Below, piece by piece: positions 1-7,833 of a stretch of 14,885 nucleotides of DNA. A model generated the notes under the pieces. It searched no databases and was not told where the DNA came from. It saw nothing but the letters and a program-made list of their open reading frames with translations. The DNA is taken from contig JAHLWJ010000092.1 in assembly GCA_019057975.1 (NCBI GenBank), positions 1-14,885 on the forward strand, given 5' to 3'. Positions within the stretch are counted from its first letter, which is position 1. Every line of letters starts with the position of its first letter. This DNA comes from Promethearchaeota archaeon (GTDB lineage: Archaea > Asgardarchaeota > Lokiarchaeia > Sigynarchaeales > SOKP01). The position numbers and the translations under genes were made by a program.

Positions 1-1015
1 CTGGAATACCACCAATTCTAGCTCCAATCACTGGCTTACCCAGAGCAAATGCTTCGATAACTGTACAGGGATTATTTTCATACCACTCCGAAGGAAGCAC
101 GACAGCCATTGAGTTTCTAATTCCTTCCTTTAATTCTTCACTTTTTTTATATCCAGTAAAAAAAATATTATCTAACCTATCTTCTTTTGTTTTAGATTCT
201 AATTCTTCCCCTAATGGACCGTCACCGATTATCTTCAGCTTAATATCTATCCCTTTAACTCCTTCTACGAGAGTGCAGAGCCCTTTTTCCCGAGAAAGTC
301 GCCCAAAGTATATTATAGATCTTTCCTTATAATCATAAGAAGGCTCAAAATCCTCTAACTTTACAAAATTAGGAAGATAAAGCATCTCTCTCTTAAACCC
401 CATTTTCCTAATTTTCTCTTTCAAAAACATACTGGGAGACATAAAAACATCTACCGAATCATAAATATGTAAGGCTTTATGGTGCAGATACATTTCTACT
501 ACGTTAAGCAAACTTTTCGCATAAGAACCTTTAGTGCATTTCTTAAAAAAACACCAAAAATACCTTCCATTTCTACATTTTTCGCAAGGCTTTCCATCTG
601 TGAGCATCAAGTAAGAAGGACAAACTAATTTATAATCATGTAACGTCATTACAGTTGGTATATTATACTTTCTAAACACATCTAAAATTGACGGTGAAAT
701 CTGATGAGCAAAGTTATTGAGATGCACAATACTAGGTTTTTCTATTTTCAAAAGTTTTTCTATTTTCTTCCTTGCCTCAAATGAGTAAAGAATATTTATT
801 GATGTTTTAAGTTGTTGGGAAATCCTTATAGACTTATTAAAATCTACATGAGATACAAACAATTCTTCATAAGGATAATCTGGATTCTTAGGATGTTTCA
901 TACCCCAAAATAAAACTTCATGCCCCTTAGAAGCCAGTAACTCACCTGTTTCAAGGCTACATATTGCATCTCCACCTTTTGGATATAAGAATTTATTGAT
1001 TAATAGAATTTTCAT
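1..1015 (-). CDS. GT4-family glycosyltransferase with cysteine cluster (C-terminus cut by window edge)
   Basis: Retaining GT-B glycosyltransferase that would add a sugar from a nucleotide donor during repeat-unit assembly at the cytoplasmic face of the membrane. 338 codons are visible from the ATG at 1015; the 3' end is missing. The N-terminal acceptor domain has the KGGDA loop (residues 13-17) and HDYKLVCP (126-133), followed by a cysteine cluster at Cys132, 144, 147, 155 and 160, a pattern seen in a subgroup of GT4 enzymes with a small metal-binding insert. The C-terminal donor domain has YFGRLSREKG (236-245), IIGDGPLGEE (262-271) and PSEWYENNP followed by EAFALGKPVI (308-330), which is the nucleotide-sugar-binding EX7E region. 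The start overlaps the upstream ligase-like gene by 23 bp, and AAGGA lies 9 nt before the ATG. The sugar and linkage cannot be read from sequence. Confidence 0.93.
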   Translation of the reverse strand, partial: MKILLINKFLYPKGGDAICSLETGELLASKGHEVLFWGMKHPKNPDYPYEELFVSHVDFNKSIRISQQLKTSINILYSFEARKKIEKLLKIEKPSIVHLNNFAHQISPSILDVFRKYNIPTVMTLHDYKLVCPSYLMLTDGKPCEKCRNGRYFWCFFKKCTKGSYAKSLLNVVEMYLHHKALHIYDSVDVFMSPSMFLKEKIRKMGFKREMLYLPNFVKLEDFEPSYDYKERSIIYFGRLSREKGLCTLVEGVKGIDIKLKIIGDGPLGEELESKTKEDRLDNIFFTGYKKSEELKEGIRNSMAVVLPSEWYENNPCTVIEAFALGKPVIGARIGGIP

Positions 1016-2468
1016 TAGCAAAATTCCTTTTCTGTCCCAACGTTAGTGAGTATAAAATTCCCATTGCTCCAAAGAGAAAATATGCCTGGGGTGGTTTGAC
1101 AAATACAGGGTCGGCTAAGGATTCTACAAGGCCTTCAATAAATACCATAAACACTCCCAGAGCAAACGCTTTCTTTAAAGGAGAATCAAATTTCTTCTGA
1201 GCCTGCCATGCAAAGGTCAATAAACGCAAACAAATCCAAATATAAAAGAAGAAGCCGATTATACCTAACTCACCAATAATCATAGGCCAGAAAGTATCAC
1301 ATAACCAGGTCTGCCCTATCCCCAAGCCTTGAACTTGATCTAAACCATATTTTACGTATATTGGGCTATAATAATCTGCAGCTATAATTCCGCCATATCG
1401 TCCAAGACCTACTCCGAGAGGAAAATAATCCTTAGCAATTTCCATACTTATTAAATAGAGTGCATTTCTGGCGATTCTTATAGGATCAGAGGAAAATATC
1501 ATCTGTAGGCCTTGGTGGATGAGCCCACCTATCTGTGAAGCAAAAAGAAATCCTAAAAAAATTATCAAAACTCCTAGCACAAGTCCGATTCGGACTTTCC
1601 GCTGAAGGGGTAAAGCCAGCATTCCCATTGGTATTGCGGTCATAACGCCACCTATAGGCTTCAGTCGCATGGAAAGAATTACACCAAAAATAAAAGCTAC
1701 AAATAAAAAGAGGAATTTTCTCTTTCTTGTCGTAAAGTAAAAAGCAAGGTTAAAAAGAGCTACAAAAGCACAAAACCAACCAAAAATACCAGGATGAACA
1801 AAGATGGACTGAATACTGGGAATGCCAAAACGCCAGCCTATATAGGTTACATTACCAATAGCTTTTCGAAACCATGCTGGGTTAATAAAATCGACTAATC
1901 CTAAAAACAGAATTACTCCCGCAACTATTCCTAAGGCTTTCAGATATAGCCGAATGTCTTGCTCCTTAAATGAGAGATGAGCAAAAATGTAAAAAACAAA
2001 AAATCCTTTCAAAAGAATAAGAAGACCTGACCCTGTTATCACAATTGGAACATCGGCAGAGATGCTTCCTATAATCCCAATTACAACTACTCCTAACAGT
2101 GGGAACTCTAATTTACACGAGTGGAAAGACTTTCTTTTAAGACTTAGGCCCAAAATCACAAGTAGAAACGTTAATAAGATTACCCCTTCGTCTATATAGG
2201 TGACGAAACGTCCAAGGTATGTAATCTTACCACCCAGGTTTTCTATGATAACCCACTGAAGGAGAACAAAGAGCATAAAGAAAAGTGAAATTAGTTTTGG
2301 ATAACGAAGAAAGGTCCAGATATATATAAAAACTAAGATGAAAGTTATAGGGAGTATAACCATAGGAATCGAGGAAGATGCAACAAAAATTCCCGTTAAA
2401 CCCACTATTAGCAAAAGGAAGAAGTAGAAGAATATCGAAGATTTTCTTAGATACCTTTTAATACCCAT
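993..2468 (-). CDS. O-antigen ligase / Wzy-like polymerase family membrane protein
   Basis: Polytopic inner-membrane protein of 491 aa, consistent with the O-antigen ligase/polymerase superfamily (Wzy_C/WaaL type), which transfers or polymerises undecaprenyl-linked glycan on the outer face of the membrane. Hydrophobic segments run through residues 11-70, 94-110, 122-164, 177-192, 222-282 and 294-310. A large polar loop (about 312-390) follows and includes PLGVGLGRYGG (350-360), matching the family's P-x-G-x-G pattern. The next segment has IIGELGIIGFF (397-407), matching the family's E-x-G-x-x-G helix. The LSMRLK motif near 265-270 supplies the arginine often conserved in this family. The ATG at 2468 has GAGGG about 9 nt upstream. 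The gene overlaps the downstream GT4 by 23 bp. Ligase versus polymerase cannot be decided from sequence alone. Confidence 0.8.
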   Translation of the reverse strand: MGIKRYLRKSSIFFYFFLLLIVGLTGIFVASSSIPMVILPITFILVFIYIWTFLRYPKLISLFFMLFVLLQWVIIENLGGKITYLGRFVTYIDEGVILLTFLLVILGLSLKRKSFHSCKLEFPLLGVVVIGIIGSISADVPIVITGSGLLILLKGFFVFYIFAHLSFKEQDIRLYLKALGIVAGVILFLGLVDFINPAWFRKAIGNVTYIGWRFGIPSIQSIFVHPGIFGWFCAFVALFNLAFYFTTRKRKFLFLFVAFIFGVILSMRLKPIGGVMTAIPMGMLALPLQRKVRIGLVLGVLIIFLGFLFASQIGGLIHQGLQMIFSSDPIRIARNALYLISMEIAKDYFPLGVGLGRYGGIIAADYYSPIYVKYGLDQVQGLGIGQTWLCDTFWPMIIGELGIIGFFFYIWICLRLLTFAWQAQKKFDSPLKKAFALGVFMVFIEGLVESLADPVFVKPPQAYFLFGAMGILYSLTLGQKRNFANENSINQ

Positions 2469-2508
2469 ATTTCACGCCCTCAGAGACAAAGCATCTTCTT
2501 AGCATTTG

Positions 2509-2697
2509 TTATTCTTTCTTTATTTTGTAACGTTGCAGAACTTGTCTGTAGATGAATGCCTTAGAGTAGTCAACTAAGCAAACTGTAATCCCTCCAACAA
2601 TTACAGTGCAAAATATAAAAAGAGGATACATTTCCCATACTAATAATCCCAGCAAAGTCCCTGCAAATAAGAGCTCAAGATACTGCCTAACAGTAGA
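2509..2697 (-). pseudogene. Two-helix membrane ORF, possible 3' remnant of a flippase-like gene
   Basis: The 248-bp gap between the methyltransferase and the ligase-like gene holds an open frame from just after a TAA (2700-2698) to a TAA at 2511-2509. It encodes about 62 residues: polar VRQYLE, a hydrophobic segment (LLFAGTLLGLLVW), a second one (PLFIFCTVIVGGITVCLV), then a basic tail (YRQVLQRYKIKKE). There is no good start at its beginning. The only internal ATG (2631) would give a 40-aa peptide starting inside the protein-like region, without a convincing ribosome site. Two terminal helices followed by a charged tail resemble the C-terminal end of MOP/Wzx-type flippases, so I read it as the tail of a lost transporter. 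The family match is inference; a genuine 40-aa small membrane protein is the alternative. Confidence 0.4.
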
Positions 2698-2716
2698 TTA
2701 TCTTTTCAGGATAAGG

Positions 2717-3730
2717 CTACTTATCATTCCTTACTTTTTTCTCCGCATAAATTGTGATCAATTCCCCAAGCCTATGCTTTTTAAAAGAGAAGAAGAAGAA
2801 TAAAATTGGTTTCAATAGATATAGTCGCACATATGCTAAAAATAGCCTAAAATCTTTCTCTTTTTCACCGAGAAAAGACAAACTATTCTTATGGAGATAT
2901 GGAATAAAGAAGGTTTTGCCTATTATCTTTTGGATATCAAAATTATTTTCCGTCAACAATAGTCTCAATGAATGAATAGAAAAATGGTATAGATGTCTTG
3001 GAATTTCTAATGCGCTCCAGTATCTTCCAAAAACTCTTGCTTCATAAGAACCTATATTAGGAACTCCTACAAGTAACATTCCATCCCGTTTTAATATTCG
3101 ATGAATTTCTCTTAAAGTCCCTCTGGGATCATAAAGATGCTCGAGTACTTGATTGATTACGACAACATCAAAAAATTCTGAAGAGAATTTAGCCTCAATT
3201 AGTTCTCCATTAAATATATTTAATCCAAAGCTATTTCCGTATTCTGCTGCTTGCTTACAGATTTCTACTCCATATACTTGCCAATCGTGCCTTTTTAACC
3301 AGTCCAATAGTTTTCCCGTTCCACACCCTATATCCAGAACCCTTCCTCCTCTTTTATAAGGAACAACTACACTTACACTATTTTCCCATATCAAGGCGCT
3401 GAATCTTGCTATCCATCTTATCCAAACTTTTTCTTGGTTTTTAATCGGATAATCGCCGATGTACTCCATCATCAATCCCTTGATTCTTTCTTTGAGAAGT
3501 TTTTTTCTCTCATCTTCGTACGGACGATAGGCATAATAGAACTCTTCAGGATAATACCTTGATATGGCAACTTTCGTGGGTCTCGGATTAACATATACCA
3601 ATCCACAATTTCTACATTTTACAACTCGAAATTTCCCTCTTGTCCCTGTAATCTTTTCTTCCACTTCAAAACACAAAATATCATCATCCCTGCCACAGAG
3701 GTTACAATTCGTATATTCTTTCTTTAACAC
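2717..3730 (-). CDS. Class I SAM-dependent methyltransferase with N-terminal zinc ribbon
   Basis: A 337-aa protein that likely methylates a sugar hydroxyl or a terminal residue of the glycan, using S-adenosylmethionine. The N-terminus carries a treble-clef/zinc-ribbon pattern: CNLC at Cys9/Cys12 and KCRNCGLVYVNPRP with Cys39/Cys42. This arrangement is typical of the Methyltransf_23-type sugar methyltransferases in surface-polysaccharide loci. The Rossmann domain follows, with motif I VLDIGCGTG (131-139), acidic VYGVEI (152-157), FDVVVINQVLEHLYDP (187-202) and RILKRDGMLLVGVPN (211-225). The start is GTG at 3730, overlapping the upstream GT4 stop by 7 bp with only a weak ribosome site. The next in-frame ATG is far downstream and would remove the zinc ribbon, so GTG is preferred. 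The C-terminal part (about 255-337) is rich in aromatic and basic residues and has a hydrophobic KPILFFFFSF stretch. Confidence 0.9.
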   Translation of the reverse strand: MLKKEYTNCNLCGRDDDILCFEVEEKITGTRGKFRVVKCRNCGLVYVNPRPTKVAISRYYPEEFYYAYRPYEDERKKLLKERIKGLMMEYIGDYPIKNQEKVWIRWIARFSALIWENSVSVVVPYKRGGRVLDIGCGTGKLLDWLKRHDWQVYGVEICKQAAEYGNSFGLNIFNGELIEAKFSSEFFDVVVINQVLEHLYDPRGTLREIHRILKRDGMLLVGVPNIGSYEARVFGRYWSALEIPRHLYHFSIHSLRLLLTENNFDIQKIIGKTFFIPYLHKNSLSFLGEKEKDFRLFLAYVRLYLLKPILFFFFSFKKHRLGELITIYAEKKVRNDK

Positions 3731-4797
3731 CTGATTATTTCGTTGGTGAACTCATAAATATTTTGAGCCATATTTTTCTCATTAAATCTCTGCTCTACAG
3801 TTTCTCTCGCTTGTTTTCCCAATGTTACGACGACTGACTGATTGGCTAATAAAAATTCTATCTTTCTTCTCATATCATCAACATCGTATGGCGCTACAAA
3901 TAACGCATTTTTACCATCGGCAACGTAGTCCAGCGTACTAGGTGTTTTCGTAACAACTACCGCTTTCCCCATACTCATACACTGAAGTAAAGTCATCTGC
4001 CCATAGGCATATTTATAATATGGTAGTGGAAGAACAACAAATCTTGATTTTGCAACTACATTCTTCAATTTGGTTATAGGGACTATGCCGAACAATTCGG
4101 TTTGGGAAAGAAGTTTCCGTACACCTAACTTTTGAGAGTCATTGATTCCGATAATTTTTAACTTTGTACTCGGAGAAAAAATTTCCTCCCATGCCTTCAA
4201 GAGAGTCCTATAGTCTCTTTTCGTATATCCTATAGAAAGTATATAATCGTCTCTTCCAATATTCAGTGGATGGAAAAATTCGGCATCGACACCAAAAGGA
4301 ATAAATCGACTCTTTTTCAACAAAAAGGGTAAATTCCTTTCATAATATTTTTTTTGAATGGTAGCATGGTATATTACTCCAGCCAAGGATTTTGTCGCGA
4401 ATTCAAGGAGAGAAGTTTCGATTTTATTATCTCTTCCTCCATTAAAACAGCCCACATCTATTACAATATGAGGAGGATTTTTTTTGCTAATGCTAGTTCG
4501 TATAAAGGCCAGCAAAACTGCACTTTGGGCTCCATGGGAAATTATAAGATCGTACTTCTTAGACCTTATTAATCCTTTAATAGACTGGAATATATAGAAC
4601 TTTAGCTTTTTTTTCTCGATGTAATGAAAGAATGGTAACTTCGTGAAATCTATGACATCTACCTGAGTATTGCTACTTTGCCAGTGTCTGAAAAACCAGT
4701 ATTGCTGGCCCTCTAGAACTTTATCCGGCGGCTGAATATCGTCTCTATCTTTGGATAAACGGTGAATTCTCCAATTCACAAGCATAAGTATTTTCAT
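3724..4797 (-). CDS. GT4-like glycosyltransferase
   Basis: Probable GT-B fold glycosyltransferase of 357 aa acting in repeat-unit assembly. Visible landmarks are an N-terminal strand MKILMLVNW, DLIISHGAQSAVLL in the acceptor domain, IPFGVDAEFFHP at the domain linker, YILSIGYTKRDYRTLLKAWEE opening the donor-binding domain, then PLPYYKYAYGQMTLLQCMSMGKAVVV and a TPSTLDYVADGKNALFV segment. Glutamine stands where many GT4 enzymes have the first Glu of EX7E (GQMTLLQ), but this variant is common in a GT4 subgroup and is not evidence of inactivity. Two starts are adjacent: GTG at 4800 and ATG at 4797. I chose ATG, which overlaps the upstream TGA by one base (TGATG). The 3' end overlaps the methyltransferase start by 7 bp. 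Confidence 0.9.
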   Translation of the reverse strand: MKILMLVNWRIHRLSKDRDDIQPPDKVLEGQQYWFFRHWQSSNTQVDVIDFTKLPFFHYIEKKKLKFYIFQSIKGLIRSKKYDLIISHGAQSAVLLAFIRTSISKKNPPHIVIDVGCFNGGRDNKIETSLLEFATKSLAGVIYHATIQKKYYERNLPFLLKKSRFIPFGVDAEFFHPLNIGRDDYILSIGYTKRDYRTLLKAWEEIFSPSTKLKIIGINDSQKLGVRKLLSQTELFGIVPITKLKNVVAKSRFVVLPLPYYKYAYGQMTLLQCMSMGKAVVVTKTPSTLDYVADGKNALFVAPYDVDDMRRKIEFLLANQSVVVTLGKQARETVEQRFNEKNMAQNIYEFTNEIIRC

Positions 4798-6083
4798 CAC
4801 CTTAAGTCGTGTTTCTTAAATAAATCTTCATAAGTTTTCCAAAATACAGGCGCCAAGTTTTTCCAGCCATATTTGGCTCGCCCTAATTGTGAAATCCTTT
4901 TTTTATTCTCTTGTTTCTGAATCTCTACCGTCTTTGCCATGATCTTCTTTGCCACCATCTTTATCTCGCTTTCCGTTAAAGAGCTTTTTATAACTTCACC
5001 GATTTTTTCTCTTTCCACCATTCTAGATATATCTCCTATTTCCTCTGTTAATATGGTATAAAGACCACAAGCGACATATTCAGCAAACTTTGTCGGACAA
5101 GCTACCCTATTGACTATATTTCTCTCTCTCAGAAGTATTCCGATATCAGCTGCGTTCAAGTACATTGGAATGTTACTATACTCCACAGTTAGTACTTTGT
5201 AGTTTCCCTGAGGAATCAATTCATATTCTAGTAGTTTTCTCGCTCTTTCTACTTTGAAAGTTAGAATTAAAAAGAACACCTCTTTATCTGATTTATAGAA
5301 TTCCTTAAAAAGTTTTAGCATTGCTCCTGGCATCTGTAGAGGATGCATTGAACCGCTATAGACAAATACTAACTTACTTCTTGAATCAATTTCTTTTCTC
5401 ATCATATCTCTGATTTTTTCATTAAAAAAACATACAGTTTCATCTATCCCGCAAGGTACAATATTTATCTTTTTCTCTTCAATATTGTAACTTTTCAAAA
5501 AATGATTTCTCATTTCACTAGAAACACAAAAGATATGATCGGCACACCTCACTGCATATTCCTCTACTTGTTTCAATTTCCGAAATGTTTCTCTTTCTTT
5601 TCTTGTTAAGTCTGCTCTACTATTTAAACTTTGCAAATGCAAGGAATACAAATACTCTTCCGGCTCTACTCCTCGTAAATCGCAAAGAACCTTTAGTGAT
5701 GACAAAATTTTTTTCAACTTGCATCCTATAAAAGCAGATTTAGTTCCTCTCGCATGAATAACTATCTTTCTTTTTCTAACTATCTTATACAAAAAAGGAA
5801 TCAGTAATAGTAGCAATGTAACATATAATCCCATCAAATCCGGAATCCGGGGAAAAAAATTTACCTGCATGTTTAACTCTGATGTAATCTCTCTCCTTTT
5901 CTTTCTTAATTTCTTGTTTCGAAAAAGAAAGACTTGTGCATTTTCAAATGCTATTAAACTAACCTTCTTTATCTTCTTATTTTTCCGCAATTCTTTTAAG
6001 GGACTTAATACTTGGGAATCAAAGACGCTTAGAGTTATTATCCCATCGTACACAAAATAAATTATCTCTTTATTTTTTACCAT
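4797..6083 (-). CDS. Divergent GT4-like glycosyltransferase
   Basis: A 428-aa protein with the organisation of a GT-B glycosyltransferase. The N-terminal half has a hydrophobic stretch, LYVTLLLLLIPFLY (86-99), that could sit against the membrane, then VIHARGTKSAFIG (108-120) and CDLRGVEPEEYLY (134-146). At the junction comes FCVSSEMRNHFLK (185-197) followed by INIVPCGIDE (206-215). The C-terminal half has LVFVYSGSMHPLQMP (238-252), MYLNAADIGILLRE (307-320) and CPTKFAEYVACGLYTI (329-344), equivalent to the donor-binding EX7E region. The ATG at 6083 has AGGGG directly upstream, overlapping the stop of the 107-aa remnant ORF. The end overlaps the next gene in a coupled TGATG junction. The substrate is unknown. 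Confidence 0.87.
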   Translation of the reverse strand: MVKNKEIIYFVYDGIITLSVFDSQVLSPLKELRKNKKIKKVSLIAFENAQVFLFRNKKLRKKRREITSELNMQVNFFPRIPDLMGLYVTLLLLLIPFLYKIVRKRKIVIHARGTKSAFIGCKLKKILSSLKVLCDLRGVEPEEYLYSLHLQSLNSRADLTRKERETFRKLKQVEEYAVRCADHIFCVSSEMRNHFLKSYNIEEKKINIVPCGIDETVCFFNEKIRDMMRKEIDSRSKLVFVYSGSMHPLQMPGAMLKLFKEFYKSDKEVFFLILTFKVERARKLLEYELIPQGNYKVLTVEYSNIPMYLNAADIGILLRERNIVNRVACPTKFAEYVACGLYTILTEEIGDISRMVEREKIGEVIKSSLTESEIKMVAKKIMAKTVEIQKQENKKRISQLGRAKYGWKNLAPVFWKTYEDLFKKHDLR

Positions 6084-6088
6084 ATCCC

Positions 6089-6412
6089 CTAATGTCCATT
6101 TCCTAATAGACCAAAAATATGCTCACAAATTAAATTTGCCTGCTTGGTTCTCGTCGTGAGGCTGTCTGGAAAACATTCTCTCAAGATTTTAAGAGTTTCT
6201 TCTCTCTGAGAAGGATTTAAAAAACTTCGGGGATAGTTCCTTTTTCTAAGATGATTAGCCAGCTCAGTGAAAGTAGTAATTCTAAAAGGCAAAAGCTTCT
6301 TTCTTCTTTCTTTAACCAAATTGCATTTAATGATATGATACAAGTCTATCGTATATAAAATAGTTGTATCCTCTTGATTACACAAACTGCAACAAACTTT
6401 CCCGAGATTCAT
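6089..6412 (-). pseudogene. 107-aa chimeric remnant: methyltransferase zinc-ribbon start joined to a heparinase-like N-terminal piece
   Basis: This short ORF starts at an ATGA overlap with the upstream glycosyltransferase and ends 5 bp before the next one, so it is probably still translated. Residues 1-31 (CCSLCNQEDTTILY, then HIIKC) match the zinc-ribbon opening of methyltransferases such as the one encoded at 2717-3730, but the second CxxC and the whole SAM domain are missing. Residues from about 45 on change character: TELANHLRKR, NPSQREETLKIL and ANLICEHIFGLLGNG. The last stretch resembles the N-terminal domain of heparinase II/III-family proteins (A-x-x-I-x-x-x-x-F-x-L-L-G-x-G), which are often encoded in polysaccharide loci. 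The protein stops right after that motif, without any of the catalytic region. I infer a fusion scar left by deletion of two genes. A novel small protein is the alternative. Confidence 0.55.
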
Positions 6413-7581
6413 AACACTTTCCTTATTGTCAAGTCATATATTCCTTCCAGCTTTTGAACCTGTTTTGTAATATCGTAATCCCTCTGGATATGTTCTCGTC
6501 CCTTTCGTCCCATTTCTTCCCATGCACTTGGATGAGTAACAAGAAATCCCAATTTCTCAGCTAATACATCTACATCTCTCTCTGGAACTAAATATCCGCT
6601 TTCTCCATCTATAACAACTTCGGGTATATCACAATGCGTTGTGCAAAGAATTGGCATGCCTGAAGCTGAGGCTTCTATAATAGATACTGGTACTCCCCCT
6701 TCGGTATCACCATCAGATGCATGAATGCTTGGAGAAAGAAAAATATGATGCTTGTATAACTCTTTTATAAAAACAGGATGTGGTTGATATCCCATTAACT
6801 TGCTACAACTCTTTAGTTGGTATTTATCTATCATTGTCAAGATTTTTTCCTTTTCCTTCTCCTCCCTTGATGCACCAGTAGAATCTCCAATGATTGTCAA
6901 TGTCAATCGCAAGTTTTTATATTTTTCTCTAACTTTACCGAAAGCCTCAATAGCGTGAGGAATTCCCTTTTTTTCTCGAAAACTTCCTGCAATCAAAACT
7001 TGAATTTTACTGCTTCTTTCAAGTTTTCGTGAGGTAAATTTAATTTGATTAAGATCTATTCCTAAATGTTGCACAAAAATTTTTTCTTGGGGACATCCTA
7101 ACTCTATCAAGCATTTCCTCATATGAGATCCTTCTACAAGGAAATGGTTTCCCTGGTGAAATAACTTCTTGTATCTTACTTTCCACTTATCACCTTTATA
7201 TGGAAGCATACTTAAGTCATAACCGTAAAAAGAGGTAATTAGAGGAAACTTAAAGATATTCTTAAGCCTTAAGAGATTATAACCAGCGGGACCATAGTGT
7301 GCATGAACTAAATTGGGCTTGTCTTTTATCAAAAAAAATGCAAAGAAAGGATAAAAATTAAATACCTTATTCCATCCCTTATTGAAAAATGTAGTCAAAT
7401 TTCCTAATCGCCTTTGTAGCTCTAAAGACCTGATTCTTTTCGTTGGATATATATCCAAATTTTTTGTATTAAGAGCATAAACAATAGGTCGATACCTTTC
7501 AAAATTCTTTATCTGCTCATATATCCACGTTTCTGTAACTGATAAATACAGACCGGCTTTGTAATGGATAACTGTTCTCAT
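6409..7581 (-). CDS. GT4-family glycosyltransferase, WcaL-like
   Basis: A 390-aa GT-B glycosyltransferase related to the group that includes colanic-acid WcaL. Motifs in order: VTETWIYEQIKNFERYRPIV near the N-terminus (15-34), NLVHAHYGPAGY (90-101), TSFYGYDLS (116-124), the linker VQHLGIDLN (170-178), VLIAGSFREKKGIPHAIEAF opening the donor domain (195-214), IIGDSTG (230-236) and GDTEGGVPVSIIEASASGMP (291-310), whose E295 and E303 are the EX7E pair. DIPEVVIDGESGYLVPERD follows. The ATG at 7581 overlaps by 4 bp (ATGA) a frame whose own gene is no longer intact (see 7578-7676). The 3' end overlaps the 107-aa remnant by 4 bp. The sugar specificity is not readable. Confidence 0.93.
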   Translation of the reverse strand: MRTVIHYKAGLYLSVTETWIYEQIKNFERYRPIVYALNTKNLDIYPTKRIRSLELQRRLGNLTTFFNKGWNKVFNFYPFFAFFLIKDKPNLVHAHYGPAGYNLLRLKNIFKFPLITSFYGYDLSMLPYKGDKWKVRYKKLFHQGNHFLVEGSHMRKCLIELGCPQEKIFVQHLGIDLNQIKFTSRKLERSSKIQVLIAGSFREKKGIPHAIEAFGKVREKYKNLRLTLTIIGDSTGASREEKEKEKILTMIDKYQLKSCSKLMGYQPHPVFIKELYKHHIFLSPSIHASDGDTEGGVPVSIIEASASGMPILCTTHCDIPEVVIDGESGYLVPERDVDVLAEKLGFLVTHPSAWEEMGRKGREHIQRDYDITKQVQKLEGIYDLTIRKVL

Positions 7582-7676
7582 AGCCTTTCTTTTTTGGAAT
7601 CGTAATCTTCCTGATAAACCACATCAGGAAACAATAGTTTTAGTTGTTTAAGTGAAAAGCTTCCTGATATAAAAAT
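7578..7676 (-). pseudogene. 3' tail of a lost gene, stop overlapping the next start
   Basis: An open frame of 32 codons follows an in-frame TAA at 7679-7677 and ends in TGA at 7580-7578. That TGA forms the ATGA overlap with the ATG of the glycosyltransferase at 7581, the usual junction between intact genes in this operon. The residues look protein-like (ISGSFSLKQLKLLFPD, then EDYDSKKERL) with a charged C-terminus. There is no start codon or ribosome site at its beginning. I read it as the C-terminal end of a gene whose body has been deleted. I do not recognise the family. Confidence 0.4.
7607..7669. repeat. Two direct copies and one partial inverted copy of TATCAGGAAG
   Basis: On the minus strand TATCAGGAAG occurs at 7669-7660 and again at 7616-7607, 53 bp apart. 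An inverted 8-base copy (TTCCTGAT, 7630-7623) lies between them. The inverted copy and the second direct copy form an 8-bp stem around a 7-base loop (7608-7630). No T-run follows, so it is not an intrinsic terminator. It could be chance in AT-rich relic DNA, a protein site or an mRNA hairpin before the glycosyltransferase start. Confidence 0.45.
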
Positions 7677-7809
7677 TTATCCAATATGAACAAGAGACCA
7701 ATATATATGCAACGCAATAAACACTTGCATATAACTAAAAGAAGCTCTTATAAAGCTTAGCTATTGGCAATATCCGAAAGAAGCGGTTGCGATTCTATAT
7801 GCAAAGATT

Positions 7810-7833
7810 TAGTGAGTTATATATAACTCACTA
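7810..7833. repeat. 24-bp perfect palindrome
   Basis: The half-site TAGTGAGTTATA is followed immediately by its exact reverse complement, giving a 24-bp palindrome with no spacer. It is much longer than expected by chance in a window of this size. It lies in the relic region and covers the TAA of the 7817-7924 open piece. Neither flank has the T-run of an intrinsic terminator, and a spacer-free perfect palindrome cannot form a normal loop without opening its centre. A binding site for a dimeric DNA-binding protein or a recombination/insertion remnant are both possible; the sequence does not decide. Confidence 0.75.

Noticed and set aside
2606..2803. Plus-strand 65-codon ORF over the gap before the ligase-like gene
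   Set aside because: It overlaps the methyltransferase 3' end in antisense and lacks a ribosome site. The minus-strand frame of the gap is more protein-like.
3724..4797. Inactive glycosyltransferase because the first Glu of EX7E is Gln
   Set aside because: The GQMTLLQCMSMGKAVV arrangement is a normal variant in part of the GT4 family, so it does not show loss of function.
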